A DNA stretch of 6,507 nucleotides, taken from the NCBI GenBank assembly GCA_016929465.1, contig JAFGIT010000155.1, positions 1-6,507 of the forward strand. Direction: 5' to 3'. The DNA is from JAFGIT01 sp016929465 [NCBI: Candidatus Coatesbacteria bacterium]. Lineage in GTDB: Bacteria; B130-G9. Shown one piece after another: positions 1-6,128 of the stretch. Both the position numbers and the translations under genes were made by a program. The notes under the pieces were generated by a model. It did not search any database, was not told the DNA's origin, and worked only from the letters and a program-made list of their open reading frames with translations. Numbering within the stretch: position 1 is the stretch's first letter; the number at the start of each line of letters is the position of its first letter.

Positions 1-165
1 GACCACAGGGTCAATCTGACGCTATACAAACTCGAGGGGATCCTCCAGGGTGATCTCGATGACATCATCGAAGCACTGTCAGATGACGAGGAGGCGAGAC
101 TGCTCGATGAGGTCTCCAAATCCACTCGAAAAGACCTGAGCTCAGGTCTGGAGACCGACGATTGA
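1..165 (+). CDS. prfA: Peptide chain release factor 1 (RF1), C-terminal end only
   Basis: Only the last 54 codons are present; the gene runs off the left edge. RF1 recognises UAA and UAG stop codons in the ribosomal A site and triggers release of the finished protein. The visible start, DHRVNLTLYKLEGILQGDLD, matches the conserved RF1 segment after the catalytic domain. The VNLTLYKL stretch separates RF1 from RF2, which has a different sequence after DHR. The GGQ and anticodon-like motifs lie outside the window. The last ~25 residues are acidic and serine-rich (SDDEEARLL to GLETDD) and look slightly longer than the usual RF1 tail. The TGA stop at 163-165 overlaps the TTG start of the DUF89 gene, so the two are probably translationally coupled. 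prmC, the RF methyltransferase gene that often follows prfA, is not the next gene here. Confidence 0.93.
   Translation, partial: DHRVNLTLYKLEGILQGDLDDIIEALSDDEEARLLDEVSKSTRKDLSSGLETDD
132..156 (+). repeat. 18-base perfect palindrome with an overlapping alternative hairpin at the prfA/DUF89 junction
   Basis: Bases 132-149 read AGACCTGAGCTCAGGTCT, a perfect palindrome; as RNA it gives a 7-bp stem (132-138 with 143-149) and an AGCT loop. The 3' arm can instead pair downstream: GGTC at 145-148 with GACC at 153-156, loop TGGA. The second fold holds the GGAG ribosome binding site of the next gene, while the first leaves it free. The pairings are read directly from the sequence; a regulatory role is inference. 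The element lies inside the last codons of prfA, so translating ribosomes would disrupt it. Confidence 0.6.
150..153 (+). promoter_or_regulatory. Ribosome binding site (GGAG) for the TTG start of the DUF89 gene
   Basis: GGAG lies inside the end of prfA, 8 bases before the TTG at 162. Its spacing supports this non-ATG start. So does the protein: the CxxC motif of the family lies at residues 7-10, upstream of the first internal ATG at 207. Confidence 0.65.
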
Positions 166-1043
166 GAGTTCATCTCCAGTGCTTCCCCTGCTTTCTCAAG
201 CAGGCGATGATCGCTGCGCAACAGATAAGCGCCGATCCAGCGCTAGTCAAGAGCTTCATCGACCTGTCACTCGAGCCGATTCGGGAAGCTTCGCTCGGGG
301 ATACGCCGGCGCACATCGCGACCGAGATATACCGCCGGATAAGGGCGAAGCTGAATGGAACGGACCCGTTCAGGCGCATCAAGGACCGCTGCACCGCCAT
401 CGCACTCGAGAGCCGAGATGACTTATTCCACTCGGTGAGAACGGCGGCGAATCCGCTCGAGGCAGCGATTCGTGCATCGGTGGCGGGGAATGTCATAGAC
501 TTTGGAATCTATTCGGACATAAATATTGGTCCGATAATCGACAATGTCCTGCACGGAGAGTTCGGAATTCTATCCCTCTCTGAGCTCACAGAGGACCTCG
601 AGAGCGCCCGCAGCGTGCTATTCCTCGCGGACAACGCCGGCGAACTGGTCTTCGATGCACCTCTGATCGAGCACTTGATGCAGTTTGGAGGCGTGACGGT
701 CGTGGTCAAGAGCGTGCCGGTAATCAACGACGCGACAATCGAGGATGCGAGGGCATCGAGAATTCCTGATGGAGTGAAATATATCGAGAACGGGAGCGAT
801 TGCGTAGGGACCATTCTCGAGACTTGCTCAGAAGAGTTTATGGATGCCTTTAATGAAGCGGACCTTATAGTCAGCAAAGGCCAGGCCAACTTCGAGACGC
901 TCGACGAAGTGGACGGCGCGAATATATATTTCCTTTTCAAGGCGAAATGCGAGGTGACCGCCGGCATAGTTGGCGTGAAGAAGGACTCGCTCTGCGCGAT
1001 TTCGAATCGCTCCATAAGGCGCACTCGGTCGGGCTGTTTCTGA
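162..1043 (+). CDS. DUF89 / ARMT1-like metal-dependent phosphatase (damage-control phosphatase family)
   Basis: The 293-residue product is a cytoplasmic stand-alone DUF89 protein. The family consists of metal-dependent phosphatases that act on sugar phosphates and on damaged or surplus phosphorylated metabolites; the substrate here is unknown. Visible motifs in order: CFPC (residues 7-10), the N-terminal CxxC of the prokaryotic subfamily; AGNVIDFG (108-115); LADNAGE (155-161), with the Asp and Asn expected to bind the metal; VVKSVPVIND (181-190); and SKGQANFETL (238-247). The length is near the usual ~285, with a short basic tail after residue 280. The TTG start is chosen because it restores the CxxC and has GGAG 8 bases upstream. 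The start overlaps the prfA stop by 4 bases, implying co-expression. ftsY and the riboflavin genes follow, so a role in riboflavin synthesis is conceivable but unproven. Confidence 0.88.
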   Translation: MRVHLQCFPCFLKQAMIAAQQISADPALVKSFIDLSLEPIREASLGDTPAHIATEIYRRIRAKLNGTDPFRRIKDRCTAIALESRDDLFHSVRTAANPLEAAIRASVAGNVIDFGIYSDINIGPIIDNVLHGEFGILSLSELTEDLESARSVLFLADNAGELVFDAPLIEHLMQFGGVTVVVKSVPVINDATIEDARASRIPDGVKYIENGSDCVGTILETCSEEFMDAFNEADLIVSKGQANFETLDEVDGANIYFLFKAKCEVTAGIVGVKKDSLCAISNRSIRRTRSGCF

Positions 1044-1061
1044 GACGACGATGCCCGGCTG

Positions 1062-1080
1062 CTCGACTTGAGAGGTCGAG
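1062..1080 (+). repeat. Short inverted repeat (stem-loop) between the DUF89 gene and ftsY
   Basis: CTCGAC (1062-1067) pairs perfectly with GTCGAG (1075-1080) around a 7-base loop, 19 bases after the DUF89 stop codon. A G-T pair (1061/1081) could extend it. No T-run follows (TCAAATTG), so it does not look like an intrinsic terminator; it could be a transcript-stability hairpin or chance. The rest of the 91-base gap is AT-rich before ftsY and holds no convincing promoter. Confidence 0.35.
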
Positions 1081-1134
1081 TCAAATTGTGTTACCACTTG
1101 CTCATTAAATGATAACTACGAGGTCTTTGAATAG

Positions 1135-2235
1135 ATGAGGATATTTGGATTTGGCTCTAAGAAGTCCAAGGAAGCCGAGAAACCTGTCGCGCCGGTTCCC
1201 CCGGTAGAGAAGGGCGACGGCGATAAGGCGCCAGATGAACAAACACCCCCCGAGGCTCCCGCTGCCGCGAGCGAGGCGAAGGAAGAGGGTCAATCTCTGC
1301 TGTCACCGGAGAGGGTTCGTGGGCGCTGGGCTAAAGGGCTCCTCAAGACCCGCGAGATGCTTTCGGCAAGCATCGGCAGGATTTTCCTCGGCGCGAAGAA
1401 AATGTCACCCGAATTGCTCGAAGAGCTCGAGGAGGCGCTCATCCTGGCCGATGTCGGGTTCGACACGGTCGAGAAGATCGTCGCAAAGGTCAATGAGGAC
1501 CTTCAGCGAAAGGAACTATCCAGACCCGATGTTGTGAAGAACTCAGTAAAAGAGGCCATCGTTGAGATACTGTCATCTGGTGTCACTCCCAACGTGCCCT
1601 CAATAGAGAACACCAAGCAGAGGCCCTATGTCTCGCTAATCGTCGGTGTCAATGGCACCGGCAAAACAACAACCATCGCGAAGCTCGCTCATCGCTATAA
1701 GCAAATGAGATTCACACCGATACTCGCCGCTGCGGACACGTTCCGCGCAGCAGCGATAGAGCAGCTCACCATCTGGGCGGAACGTGCAGGAGTTGATATA
1801 ATCGCCCACAAAGAAGGAGGTAGTCCGGCTGCCGTCGTGTTCGACGCGGTTGCTGCCGCTAACTCCGGGAAGGGCGAAATGGTGATAGTTGATACTGCGG
1901 GGCGCCTTCACACCAAGAAGAACTTGATGGCGGAGCTCGCAAAGATCAGGCGAGTTGCAGCGACGAACGCCGAGGGAGCCCCCCACGAGATATTACTCGT
2001 TTTGGACGCGACCTCCGGGCAAAACGCTATCTCGCAAGCCAGGCAATTCTCGGAGTGGCTCGAGGGATTGACCGGAATAGTCCTGACCAAGATAGACGGG
2101 ACCGCAAAGGGGGGCGTGGTCGTAACGATCGCTGACGAGCTTTCACTGCCCATTCTATTTCTCGGTACTGGGGAGAAGATCGAGGACCTGGTTAGGTTCG
2201 ATGCGCGAGCATTCGTCAATGCCCTGATTGAATAA
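1135..2235 (+). CDS. ftsY: Signal recognition particle receptor FtsY
   Basis: FtsY is the membrane-associated SRP receptor GTPase. It pairs with Ffh so that ribosomes making membrane proteins dock at the translocon. The 366-residue product has a short charged, proline- and alanine-rich A region (about 1-58). A basic amphipathic segment follows (60-85, with GLLKTREML), as used for lipid contact, then the N domain (about 86-160) and the G domain. GTPase motifs are intact: P-loop GVNGTGKT (171-178), [11 protein letters not shown] (201-211), DTAGR (253-257), [10 protein letters not shown] (318-327), and the closing GTGEKIEDL (344-352). The ATG at 1135 follows a GAGGT site (1120-1124, 10 bases away) and gives the usual MxxFGF beginning. 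ribD starts 21 bases after the stop, which suggests a shared transcript. Nothing is truncated or missing. Confidence 0.97.
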   Translation: MRIFGFGSKKSKEAEKPVAPVPPVEKGDGDKAPDEQTPPEAPAAASEAKEEGQSLLSPERVRGRWAKGLLKTREMLSASIGRIFLGAKKMSPELLEELEEALILADVGFDTVEKIVAKVNEDLQRKELSRPDVVKNSVKEAIVEILSSGVTPNVPSIENTKQRPYVSLIVGVNGTGKTTTIAKLAHRYKQMRFTPILAAADTFRAAAIEQLTIWAERAGVDIIAHKEGGSPAAVVFDAVAAANSGKGEMVIVDTAGRLHTKKNLMAELAKIRRVAATNAEGAPHEILLVLDATSGQNAISQARQFSEWLEGLTGIVLTKIDGTAKGGVVVTIADELSLPILFLGTGEKIEDLVRFDARAFVNALIE

Positions 2236-2256
2236 TATAAGAAGCTCTGATCCACG

Positions 2257-3384
2257 ATGTCAGCATCAAGGATGGTCACAACAAGAGACGAAGCCTACAT
2301 GCTGGATTCGCTCCGGCTTGCAGCTCGAGCAAGAGGCAAGACCTCGCCAAATCCAATGGTTGGTGCGGTCTTGGTCAAGGAAGACCGGAGGATAGCTTCC
2401 GGATATCATCTCCGCGCAGGAGAGCCCCACGCCGAAGCAATCGCGATCCGCAGGGCTAGAGAGCACGTGAGGGATTCTACCTTATACGTCAATCTCGAGC
2501 CTTGCAGCCACTACGGCAGAACTCCCCCCTGTGCCAGCCTTATAGTGAAATCCGGGATCGAACGGGTCGTCATAGGCACAATCGATCCAAATCCGCTCGT
2601 CGCCGGGCGAGGCATCGCCATGATGCGAGAGGCAGGGATCACGGTAGATGTCGGAGTGCTTGAGGACCACTGCAGAAGTCTCAATGAAGTCTATTTCAAG
2701 TATATCACGACGGGGCTTCCCTTCGTCACCTTGAAGCTCGCACAGACGCTGGACGGCAAGATAGCCGCAGCGTCAGGGGATTCGAAATGGGTAACAGGCG
2801 AGAAGGCCCGCACTCTTGCCCATCGGTTGCGCGCAGAAAGCGATGTGGTCCTGGTGGGCCGGAACACCCTGGAAAAAGACGATCCTCAATTGACGGTTCG
2901 TCGTGTGAAGCCCGCACGTCCCGACCGGCCTTTGCGTGTTATTCTCGACAGCGCACTCAAAACCCCGCCGACTGCAAAGGTGCTTGCTAAGGGGCCTTGT
3001 GAGACCATCATCGTCGCCACCGAGGGTGCGAGTTCAGAGCGGGAAAAAGCTCTAAAGAAGGCCGGGGCCTCTGTCATCCGAACCAAGTCGAGAGATGGGC
3101 GAGTGGATGTCGAGGAACTGCTCGTCCTGCTCGCAAAGCGGGAGTTGTCGAGCGTCCTGGTCGAGGGCGGATCGGAGGTCGCCTGGGAGTTTGTATCGAG
3201 GGGACTATTCGACAAGGTCATATTCGCATTCGCGCCGAAAATACTGGGCGGCCGCGACAGCATCAATTCGGTATCCGGCAGAGGTTTCGACGCCATCGCT
3301 GACGCAGTTCAGCTCTCGATAGCCCGGGTGCAGCGACTCGGCGAGGACGTCGTCATTACCGCCTATCCCCTATCTGGCGAGTGA
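2257..3384 (+). CDS. ribD: Bifunctional riboflavin biosynthesis protein RibD (pyrimidine deaminase / reductase)
   Basis: RibD carries out steps two and three of riboflavin synthesis: deamination of the GTP-derived diaminopyrimidine phosphate, then NADPH-dependent reduction of the ribose to ribitol. The 375-residue product has both domains. The N-terminal deaminase (about 10-150) begins with TSPNPMVGAV (29-38) and has the zinc and catalytic set HAE (58-60), C83 and C92 in PCSHYGRTPPC. The C-terminal reductase (about 155-372) shows TLKLAQTLDGKIA (158-170), SKWVTGEKAR (176-185), VGRNTLEKDDPQLTVR (200-215), LVEGGSEV (301-308) and the late PKILGGRDS. The start is uncertain: ATG 2257 has only a weak AAGAAG 13 bases upstream (2239-2244), and ATG 2272 would remove five residues without touching the domain. 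It is the first gene of the rib cluster, close behind ftsY. Confidence 0.96.
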   Translation: MSASRMVTTRDEAYMLDSLRLAARARGKTSPNPMVGAVLVKEDRRIASGYHLRAGEPHAEAIAIRRAREHVRDSTLYVNLEPCSHYGRTPPCASLIVKSGIERVVIGTIDPNPLVAGRGIAMMREAGITVDVGVLEDHCRSLNEVYFKYITTGLPFVTLKLAQTLDGKIAAASGDSKWVTGEKARTLAHRLRAESDVVLVGRNTLEKDDPQLTVRRVKPARPDRPLRVILDSALKTPPTAKVLAKGPCETIIVATEGASSEREKALKKAGASVIRTKSRDGRVDVEELLVLLAKRELSSVLVEGGSEVAWEFVSRGLFDKVIFAFAPKILGGRDSINSVSGRGFDAIADAVQLSIARVQRLGEDVVITAYPLSGE

Positions 3385-3407
3385 CTCATGAGAGCTCTCA
3401 TAATGAG
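3385..3407 (+). repeat. Cluster of CTCAT/ATGAG inverted repeats just after the ribD stop
   Basis: Starting on the base after the ribD TGA, the pentamer CTCAT and its complement ATGAG alternate: CTCAT 3385-3389, ATGAG 3388-3392, CTCAT 3397-3401, ATGAG 3403-3407. They form a 14-base perfect palindrome (3388-3401), an 8-base one (3385-3392), and CTCAT-A-ATGAG (3397-3407). This could be a dimeric protein-binding site or alternative RNA hairpins; the sequence alone cannot decide. No T-run follows. Confidence 0.4.
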
Positions 3408-3554
3408 CAAAAACAACTCTGATAGATTTCCCCTTATGTGCTATCTTTTCACTGAATCCCCGAACAGCTGGAAATACGAAGCGCGCTATTTTGATGCTTC
3501 ATCCTTTGCTGTTATTTCCGTCGGGGGCCTACGATTTACAGGATCTATAGTTAG
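3408..3554 (+). other. AT-richer intergenic region between ribD and ribE, no recognised element
   Basis: Together with the palindrome cluster before it, this is the longest gap in the window (170 bases, about 43% GC by count, below the flanking genes). An open frame of 60 codons begins at 3388 and ends at 3570 inside ribE. It has no clear ribosome binding site, and I do not recognise its product. I see none of the conserved blocks of an FMN riboswitch. GATAG (3421-3425) could pair with CTATC (3441-3445), and CCCCG (3458-3462) with CGGGG (3522-3526), but both are weak. The gap ends with AGGAT (3540-3544), the likely ribosome binding site of ribE, 10 bases before its ATG. Confidence 0.5.
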
Positions 3555-4214
3555 ATGTTCACGGGATTGATTGAGGCGATAGGGAGCATCCGGAGCATCT
3601 CGCGAGGTGGAGGCGGCGACCTAAGCCTGACGATTGAGGCTCCTTTTGATGACGTTCGGCTAGGCGACAGCATTAGCGTATCCGGTGTATGCCTCACTGC
3701 AACCGAGGTGACCGGGCACATGCTCAAGTTCTTCGTGTCGTCGGAGACGTTGAGTCGCAGCAAACTAGCCTCGTCAAAGCCGGGAACTTGTGTCAACCTG
3801 GAGCGCGCCATTCAAGCGGGCGATCGACTCGGAGGTCACATAGTGCAGGGCCATGTGGACGAGATTGGTGAGGTAATATCACTGGAGTCGAAGGTGCCCG
3901 AGTGGCTGCTCTCGATCAGGCATTCTGAGGATTCGGACCCCCTGATCGTCGAAAAAGGGTCCGTGGCCGTCGATGGGATAAGCCTTACCGTGGCGAGCTG
4001 CACCGATGGCGTCTTCTCCGCTGCTGTCATCCCCCACACCTACAAGGAGACGACGCTCAAGGACCTCAAAACCGGAGCACAAGTCAATCTCGAATTCGAC
4101 GTGGTTGCCAAATACATAATAAAAGGCCTACAATCGTACTTGCCAGATGGAGATCGCACGAGGCCAAAGGGCAAGTTGAGTGTTGCGTTTTTGGGGAAGC
4201 ACGGATTCCTATAG
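3555..4214 (+). CDS. ribE: Riboflavin synthase, alpha chain
   Basis: This enzyme makes riboflavin from two molecules of 6,7-dimethyl-8-ribityllumazine, returning one pyrimidine product to lumazine synthase. The 219-residue product has the two tandem lumazine-binding barrels of the family. The first runs from MFTGLIE (1-7) with SVSGVCLTAT (41-50). The second starts at GGHIVQGHVDEIG (93-105), with VEKGSVAVDGISLTV (132-146), IPHTYKETTL (159-168) and FDVVAKY (181-187). The N-terminal Phe2, Cys46 and His100 match residues known to matter for activity in the family. Length is normal for the trimeric enzyme, and the C-terminus ends in a typical FLGKHGF. A start other than the MFTG methionine is very unlikely. 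ribBA follows 35 bases after the stop. The symbol follows Bacillus usage; the E. coli name is ribC. Confidence 0.97.
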   Translation: MFTGLIEAIGSIRSISRGGGGDLSLTIEAPFDDVRLGDSISVSGVCLTATEVTGHMLKFFVSSETLSRSKLASSKPGTCVNLERAIQAGDRLGGHIVQGHVDEIGEVISLESKVPEWLLSIRHSEDSDPLIVEKGSVAVDGISLTVASCTDGVFSAAVIPHTYKETTLKDLKTGAQVNLEFDVVAKYIIKGLQSYLPDGDRTRPKGKLSVAFLGKHGFL

Positions 4215-4249
4215 ATCGCAGATCATTATGTATTAGGATTGGATAGATC

Positions 4250-5485
4250 ATGGATAAGTCTGAGAAACAATACTGCGGCGCAACGACCTTTGACTCCATC
4301 GAGAGGGCGATAGCCGAGATCAAAGCCGGAAAGATGGTAATCGTCGTCGATGACGAGGATCGAGAGAATGAGGGGGATCTGACATGCGCGGCAGAGAAAA
4401 TAACACCCGAGATAGTCAACTTCATGGCGAAATACGGGCGAGGTTTGATATGTGTGCCCCTTATGGGAGCCAGACTCGACCAGCTCGGTCTGGAACAGAT
4501 GACCGAGCACAACCGCGCGCCCCTGGGGACCGCATTCACGGTCTCGGTGGATGCCGCTCGGGGCGTTACCACCGGCATATCAGCAGCAGATCGAGCGAAG
4601 GCTATCGAGGTTCTTGCCGATGTCACGAAGGGCCCGGACTCCATAGTGGTCCCTGGCCATGTGTTTCCTCTCAGGGCAAGGCCAGGCGGAGTGTTGGTTC
4701 GCGCAGGCCAGACCGAAGCTGCAGTTGACTTGGCCCGCTTGGCTGGTCTCTATCCGGCCGGCGTAATATGCGAGGTCATGAAAGATGACGGCGAGATGGC
4801 GAGAGTGCCGGACCTGCTCCCATTTCGGGAAGAGCACGGCATTCCGATAGTCACCGTTCAGGACTTGATCAGATACAGGTTCAAGCGCGAGATTCTCGTC
4901 GAGCAGGTATCGAAGGCGCGGTTGCCAACGAAATACGGGGAATTCACGTGCCTTACATATAGGGATATTCTCACCAATGAACACCACCTTGCACTGGTCA
5001 TGGGCGACCTCAAGAAGAAGGACAGCGTGCTCGTGAGAGTTCACTCAGAGTGCTTGACCGGCGAGGTCTTCAAATCCCTCAGGTGCGATTGCGGCGACCA
5101 GCTGGAGAAGGCCATGAAGATCATTGCAGATGAGGGAGTAGGTGTGCTTCTCTACCTGAGGCAGGAAGGCAGGGGGATCGGGCTTCATAACAAGCTCAGA
5201 GCTTATGAACTCCAGGACGCAGGCAGGGATACCGTGGAGGCGAATGTCGAGCTCGGCTTTGCTCCTGACAAGCGGGACTATGGGATCGGAGCTCAGATAT
5301 TGCGGCATCTCGGGGTGCAGAAGATGCGACTTATGACGAACAATCCGGTGAAGCTCGTCGCGCTGAAGGGATATGGGCTGGAGAGCGTCGAGAGAATCCC
5401 CCTGGAGATACCTCCTACTGAGGAGAATAGGAATTACCTGGAAGTGAAAAGGCGCAAGATGGGACACATCCTCACCAAGGTTTGA
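4250..5485 (+). CDS. ribBA: Bifunctional RibBA: 3,4-dihydroxy-2-butanone-4-phosphate synthase / GTP cyclohydrolase II
   Basis: This 411-residue fusion supplies both precursors of the pathway. The RibB half (about 12-208) makes the four-carbon unit from ribulose 5-phosphate. It shows VVDDEDRENEGDL (32-44), GTAFTVSVD (93-101), GVTTGISAADR (105-115), PGHVFPLRA (135-143) and GVICEVMKDDGEMARVPDL (171-189). The family GHTE motif reads GQTE (153-156): the metal-ligand histidine is glutamine 154 (CAG, 4709-4711). The usual arginine before PGH is Val134. The RibA half (about 209-411) opens GTP and looks intact: RVHSECLTGEVFKSLRCDCGD (263-283) with zinc cysteines 268, 279 and 281, RQEGRGIG (304-311), KRDYGIGAQIL (341-351) and TNNPVKL (363-369). 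AGGAT (4235-4239) or GGAT (4241-4244) precedes the ATG. GTP cyclohydrolase II function is secure; RibB activity is uncertain because of Gln154. Confidence 0.96.
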   Translation: MDKSEKQYCGATTFDSIERAIAEIKAGKMVIVVDDEDRENEGDLTCAAEKITPEIVNFMAKYGRGLICVPLMGARLDQLGLEQMTEHNRAPLGTAFTVSVDAARGVTTGISAADRAKAIEVLADVTKGPDSIVVPGHVFPLRARPGGVLVRAGQTEAAVDLARLAGLYPAGVICEVMKDDGEMARVPDLLPFREEHGIPIVTVQDLIRYRFKREILVEQVSKARLPTKYGEFTCLTYRDILTNEHHLALVMGDLKKKDSVLVRVHSECLTGEVFKSLRCDCGDQLEKAMKIIADEGVGVLLYLRQEGRGIGLHNKLRAYELQDAGRDTVEANVELGFAPDKRDYGIGAQILRHLGVQKMRLMTNNPVKLVALKGYGLESVERIPLEIPPTEENRNYLEVKRRKMGHILTKV

Positions 5486-5535
5486 GACTTGGTGTACGAG
5501 ATTGGGGCTCGCGTGTTGATTCACGTGTTACCAAG
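5473..5535 (+). repeat. Mutually exclusive stem-loops across the ribBA stop and the ribBA-ribH gap
   Basis: CACCAAG (5473-5479) pairs with CTTGGTG (5488-5494), placing the ribBA TGA in an 8-base loop. The same CTTGGT (5488-5493) can pair instead with a second ACCAAG at 5530-5535, enclosing a separate 6-bp hairpin (5510-5515 with 5522-5527, one G-T pair). The two folds cannot coexist. A ribosome terminating on ribBA would cover the first arm and favour the second fold. The second ACCAAG overlaps an AAGGCGGA site ahead of an upstream ATG at 5547. Pairings are seen in the sequence; a switch function is inference. Confidence 0.4.
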
Positions 5536-5573
5536 GCGGATATCGAATGCCCGGTAGTGGGCAAGATAGATTG

Positions 5574-5578
5574 AAAGG
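5574..5578 (+). promoter_or_regulatory. Ribosome binding site (AAAGG) favouring the ATG 5586 start of ribH
   Basis: AAAGG lies 7 bases before ATG 5586, a normal spacing. An in-frame ATG at 5547 also has a purine-rich GGCGGA (5535-5540) upstream, but it would add 13 residues not typical of the family. Confidence 0.55.
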
Positions 5579-5585
5579 CAGCAAG

Positions 5586-6053
5586 ATGATTGAGAGACAT
5601 GGACTAATAGACGGCAAGGGGCTCAAGGTCGCAATCGTTGCGGCGCGCTTCAATGAGTTCATAACGCAGAAGTTGGTCTCGGGCGCTCGGGACTGCCTGG
5701 TCAGGCATGGTGTAAGAGATGAGGACATCGAGGTCGTGTGGGTCCCTGGGGCCTTGGAGATAGCAGCGGTAGCGGGAATCCTGGCCAAAAGGAAGAACCA
5801 CGATGCCGTGTTGTGTCTGGGTGCGGTAATAAGGGGAGCGACACCACATTTCGACCATGTTTCCTCTCAGGCCTCTCGGGCAATTTCCACGCTCGCCATG
5901 AATAGCGAGATACCTGTTATCTTTGGCGTGCTCACATGCGATACTATTGAGCAAGCAATTGAGCGAGCGGGCACCAAAGCTGGCAACAAGGGATTTGACG
6001 CAGCACTCTCAGCCATAGAGATGGCTGATCTCTATAGGAATTTAACGAAGTAA
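5586..6053 (+). CDS. ribH: 6,7-dimethyl-8-ribityllumazine synthase
   Basis: RibH condenses the ribitylamino-uracil with the four-carbon phosphate from RibB to give lumazine, the substrate of RibE. From ATG 5586 the product is 155 residues, the family norm. As I recall the Bacillus subtilis protein, the two align without gaps over nearly their whole length. Active-site features in order: ARFNEFIT (20-27, with Phe22), VWVPGALEI (51-59, with Trp52), [14 protein letters not shown] (79-92, with catalytic His88), and [13 protein letters not shown] (124-136, with Arg127). No insertion interrupts the AGTKAGNKG loop, which is more typical of icosahedral than of pentameric enzymes. The family GAFEIP reads GALEIA here, a mild change. 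The start at 5547 would add 13 residues with no family counterpart. It is the last rib gene, with a likely terminator downstream. Confidence 0.96.
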   Translation: MIERHGLIDGKGLKVAIVAARFNEFITQKLVSGARDCLVRHGVRDEDIEVVWVPGALEIAAVAGILAKRKNHDAVLCLGAVIRGATPHFDHVSSQASRAISTLAMNSEIPVIFGVLTCDTIEQAIERAGTKAGNKGFDAALSAIEMADLYRNLTK

Positions 6054-6071
6054 CTCATTCTCGTAAACACT

Positions 6072-6116
6072 GCGGGCGCCAGCGACACCGGTTACCGGCC
6101 GGCTCCCGTCCTTTTT
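6072..6116 (+). terminator. Probable intrinsic terminator or attenuator between ribH and nusB
   Basis: A GC-rich hairpin starts 18 bases after the ribH stop. GCGGG (6072-6076) pairs with CCCGT (6105-6109, one G-T pair); after one mismatch GCC (6078-6080) pairs with GGC (6101-6103); an inner CCGG (6088-6091) pairs with CCGG (6095-6098) over a TTA loop. CC and then five T residues (6112-6116) follow at once, the classic arrangement. The T-run is short, so termination may be partial. The end point lies 12 bases before the nusB ATG, leaving no room for a separate promoter after it. Confidence 0.6.
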
Positions 6117-6118
6117 GC

Positions 6119-6122
6119 AGGG
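6119..6122 (+). promoter_or_regulatory. Ribosome binding site (AGGG) of nusB
   Basis: AGGG sits 6 bases before ATG 6129 and only two bases after the T-run of the preceding hairpin. Transcripts ending at that hairpin would lose this site. Confidence 0.6.
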
Positions 6123-6128
6123 CTCAAA

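Noticed and set aside
1000-1043. Frameshift at the end of the DUF89 gene
   Set aside because: The tail after residue 280 is atypical and basic, but the core motifs and total length are normal and no better continuation is seen in another frame.
1044-1134. Promoter ahead of ftsY
   Set aside because: TTGAGA (1068-1073) resembles a -35 box, but no acceptable -10 box lies 16-18 bases downstream; other pairs are equally poor.
2236-2256. FMN riboswitch ahead of the rib genes
   Set aside because: The 21-base gap before ribD is far too short, and none of the conserved riboswitch blocks is visible in the other rib gaps.
3506-3535. Promoter TTGCTG / TACGAT ahead of ribE
   Set aside because: Only 3 of 6 and 4 of 6 matches with 18-base spacing, and transcription would begin at the ribosome binding site.
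3388-3570. 60-codon open frame between ribD and ribE as a real gene
   Set aside because: It has no clear ribosome binding site, no recognisable motif, AT-rich third positions unlike its neighbours, and runs into ribE. It is kept only as a remark on the gap.
5547-5585. Longer ribH beginning at ATG 5547
   Set aside because: The extra 13 residues have no family counterpart, and ATG 5586 has its own AAAGG at good spacing and gives the standard length.
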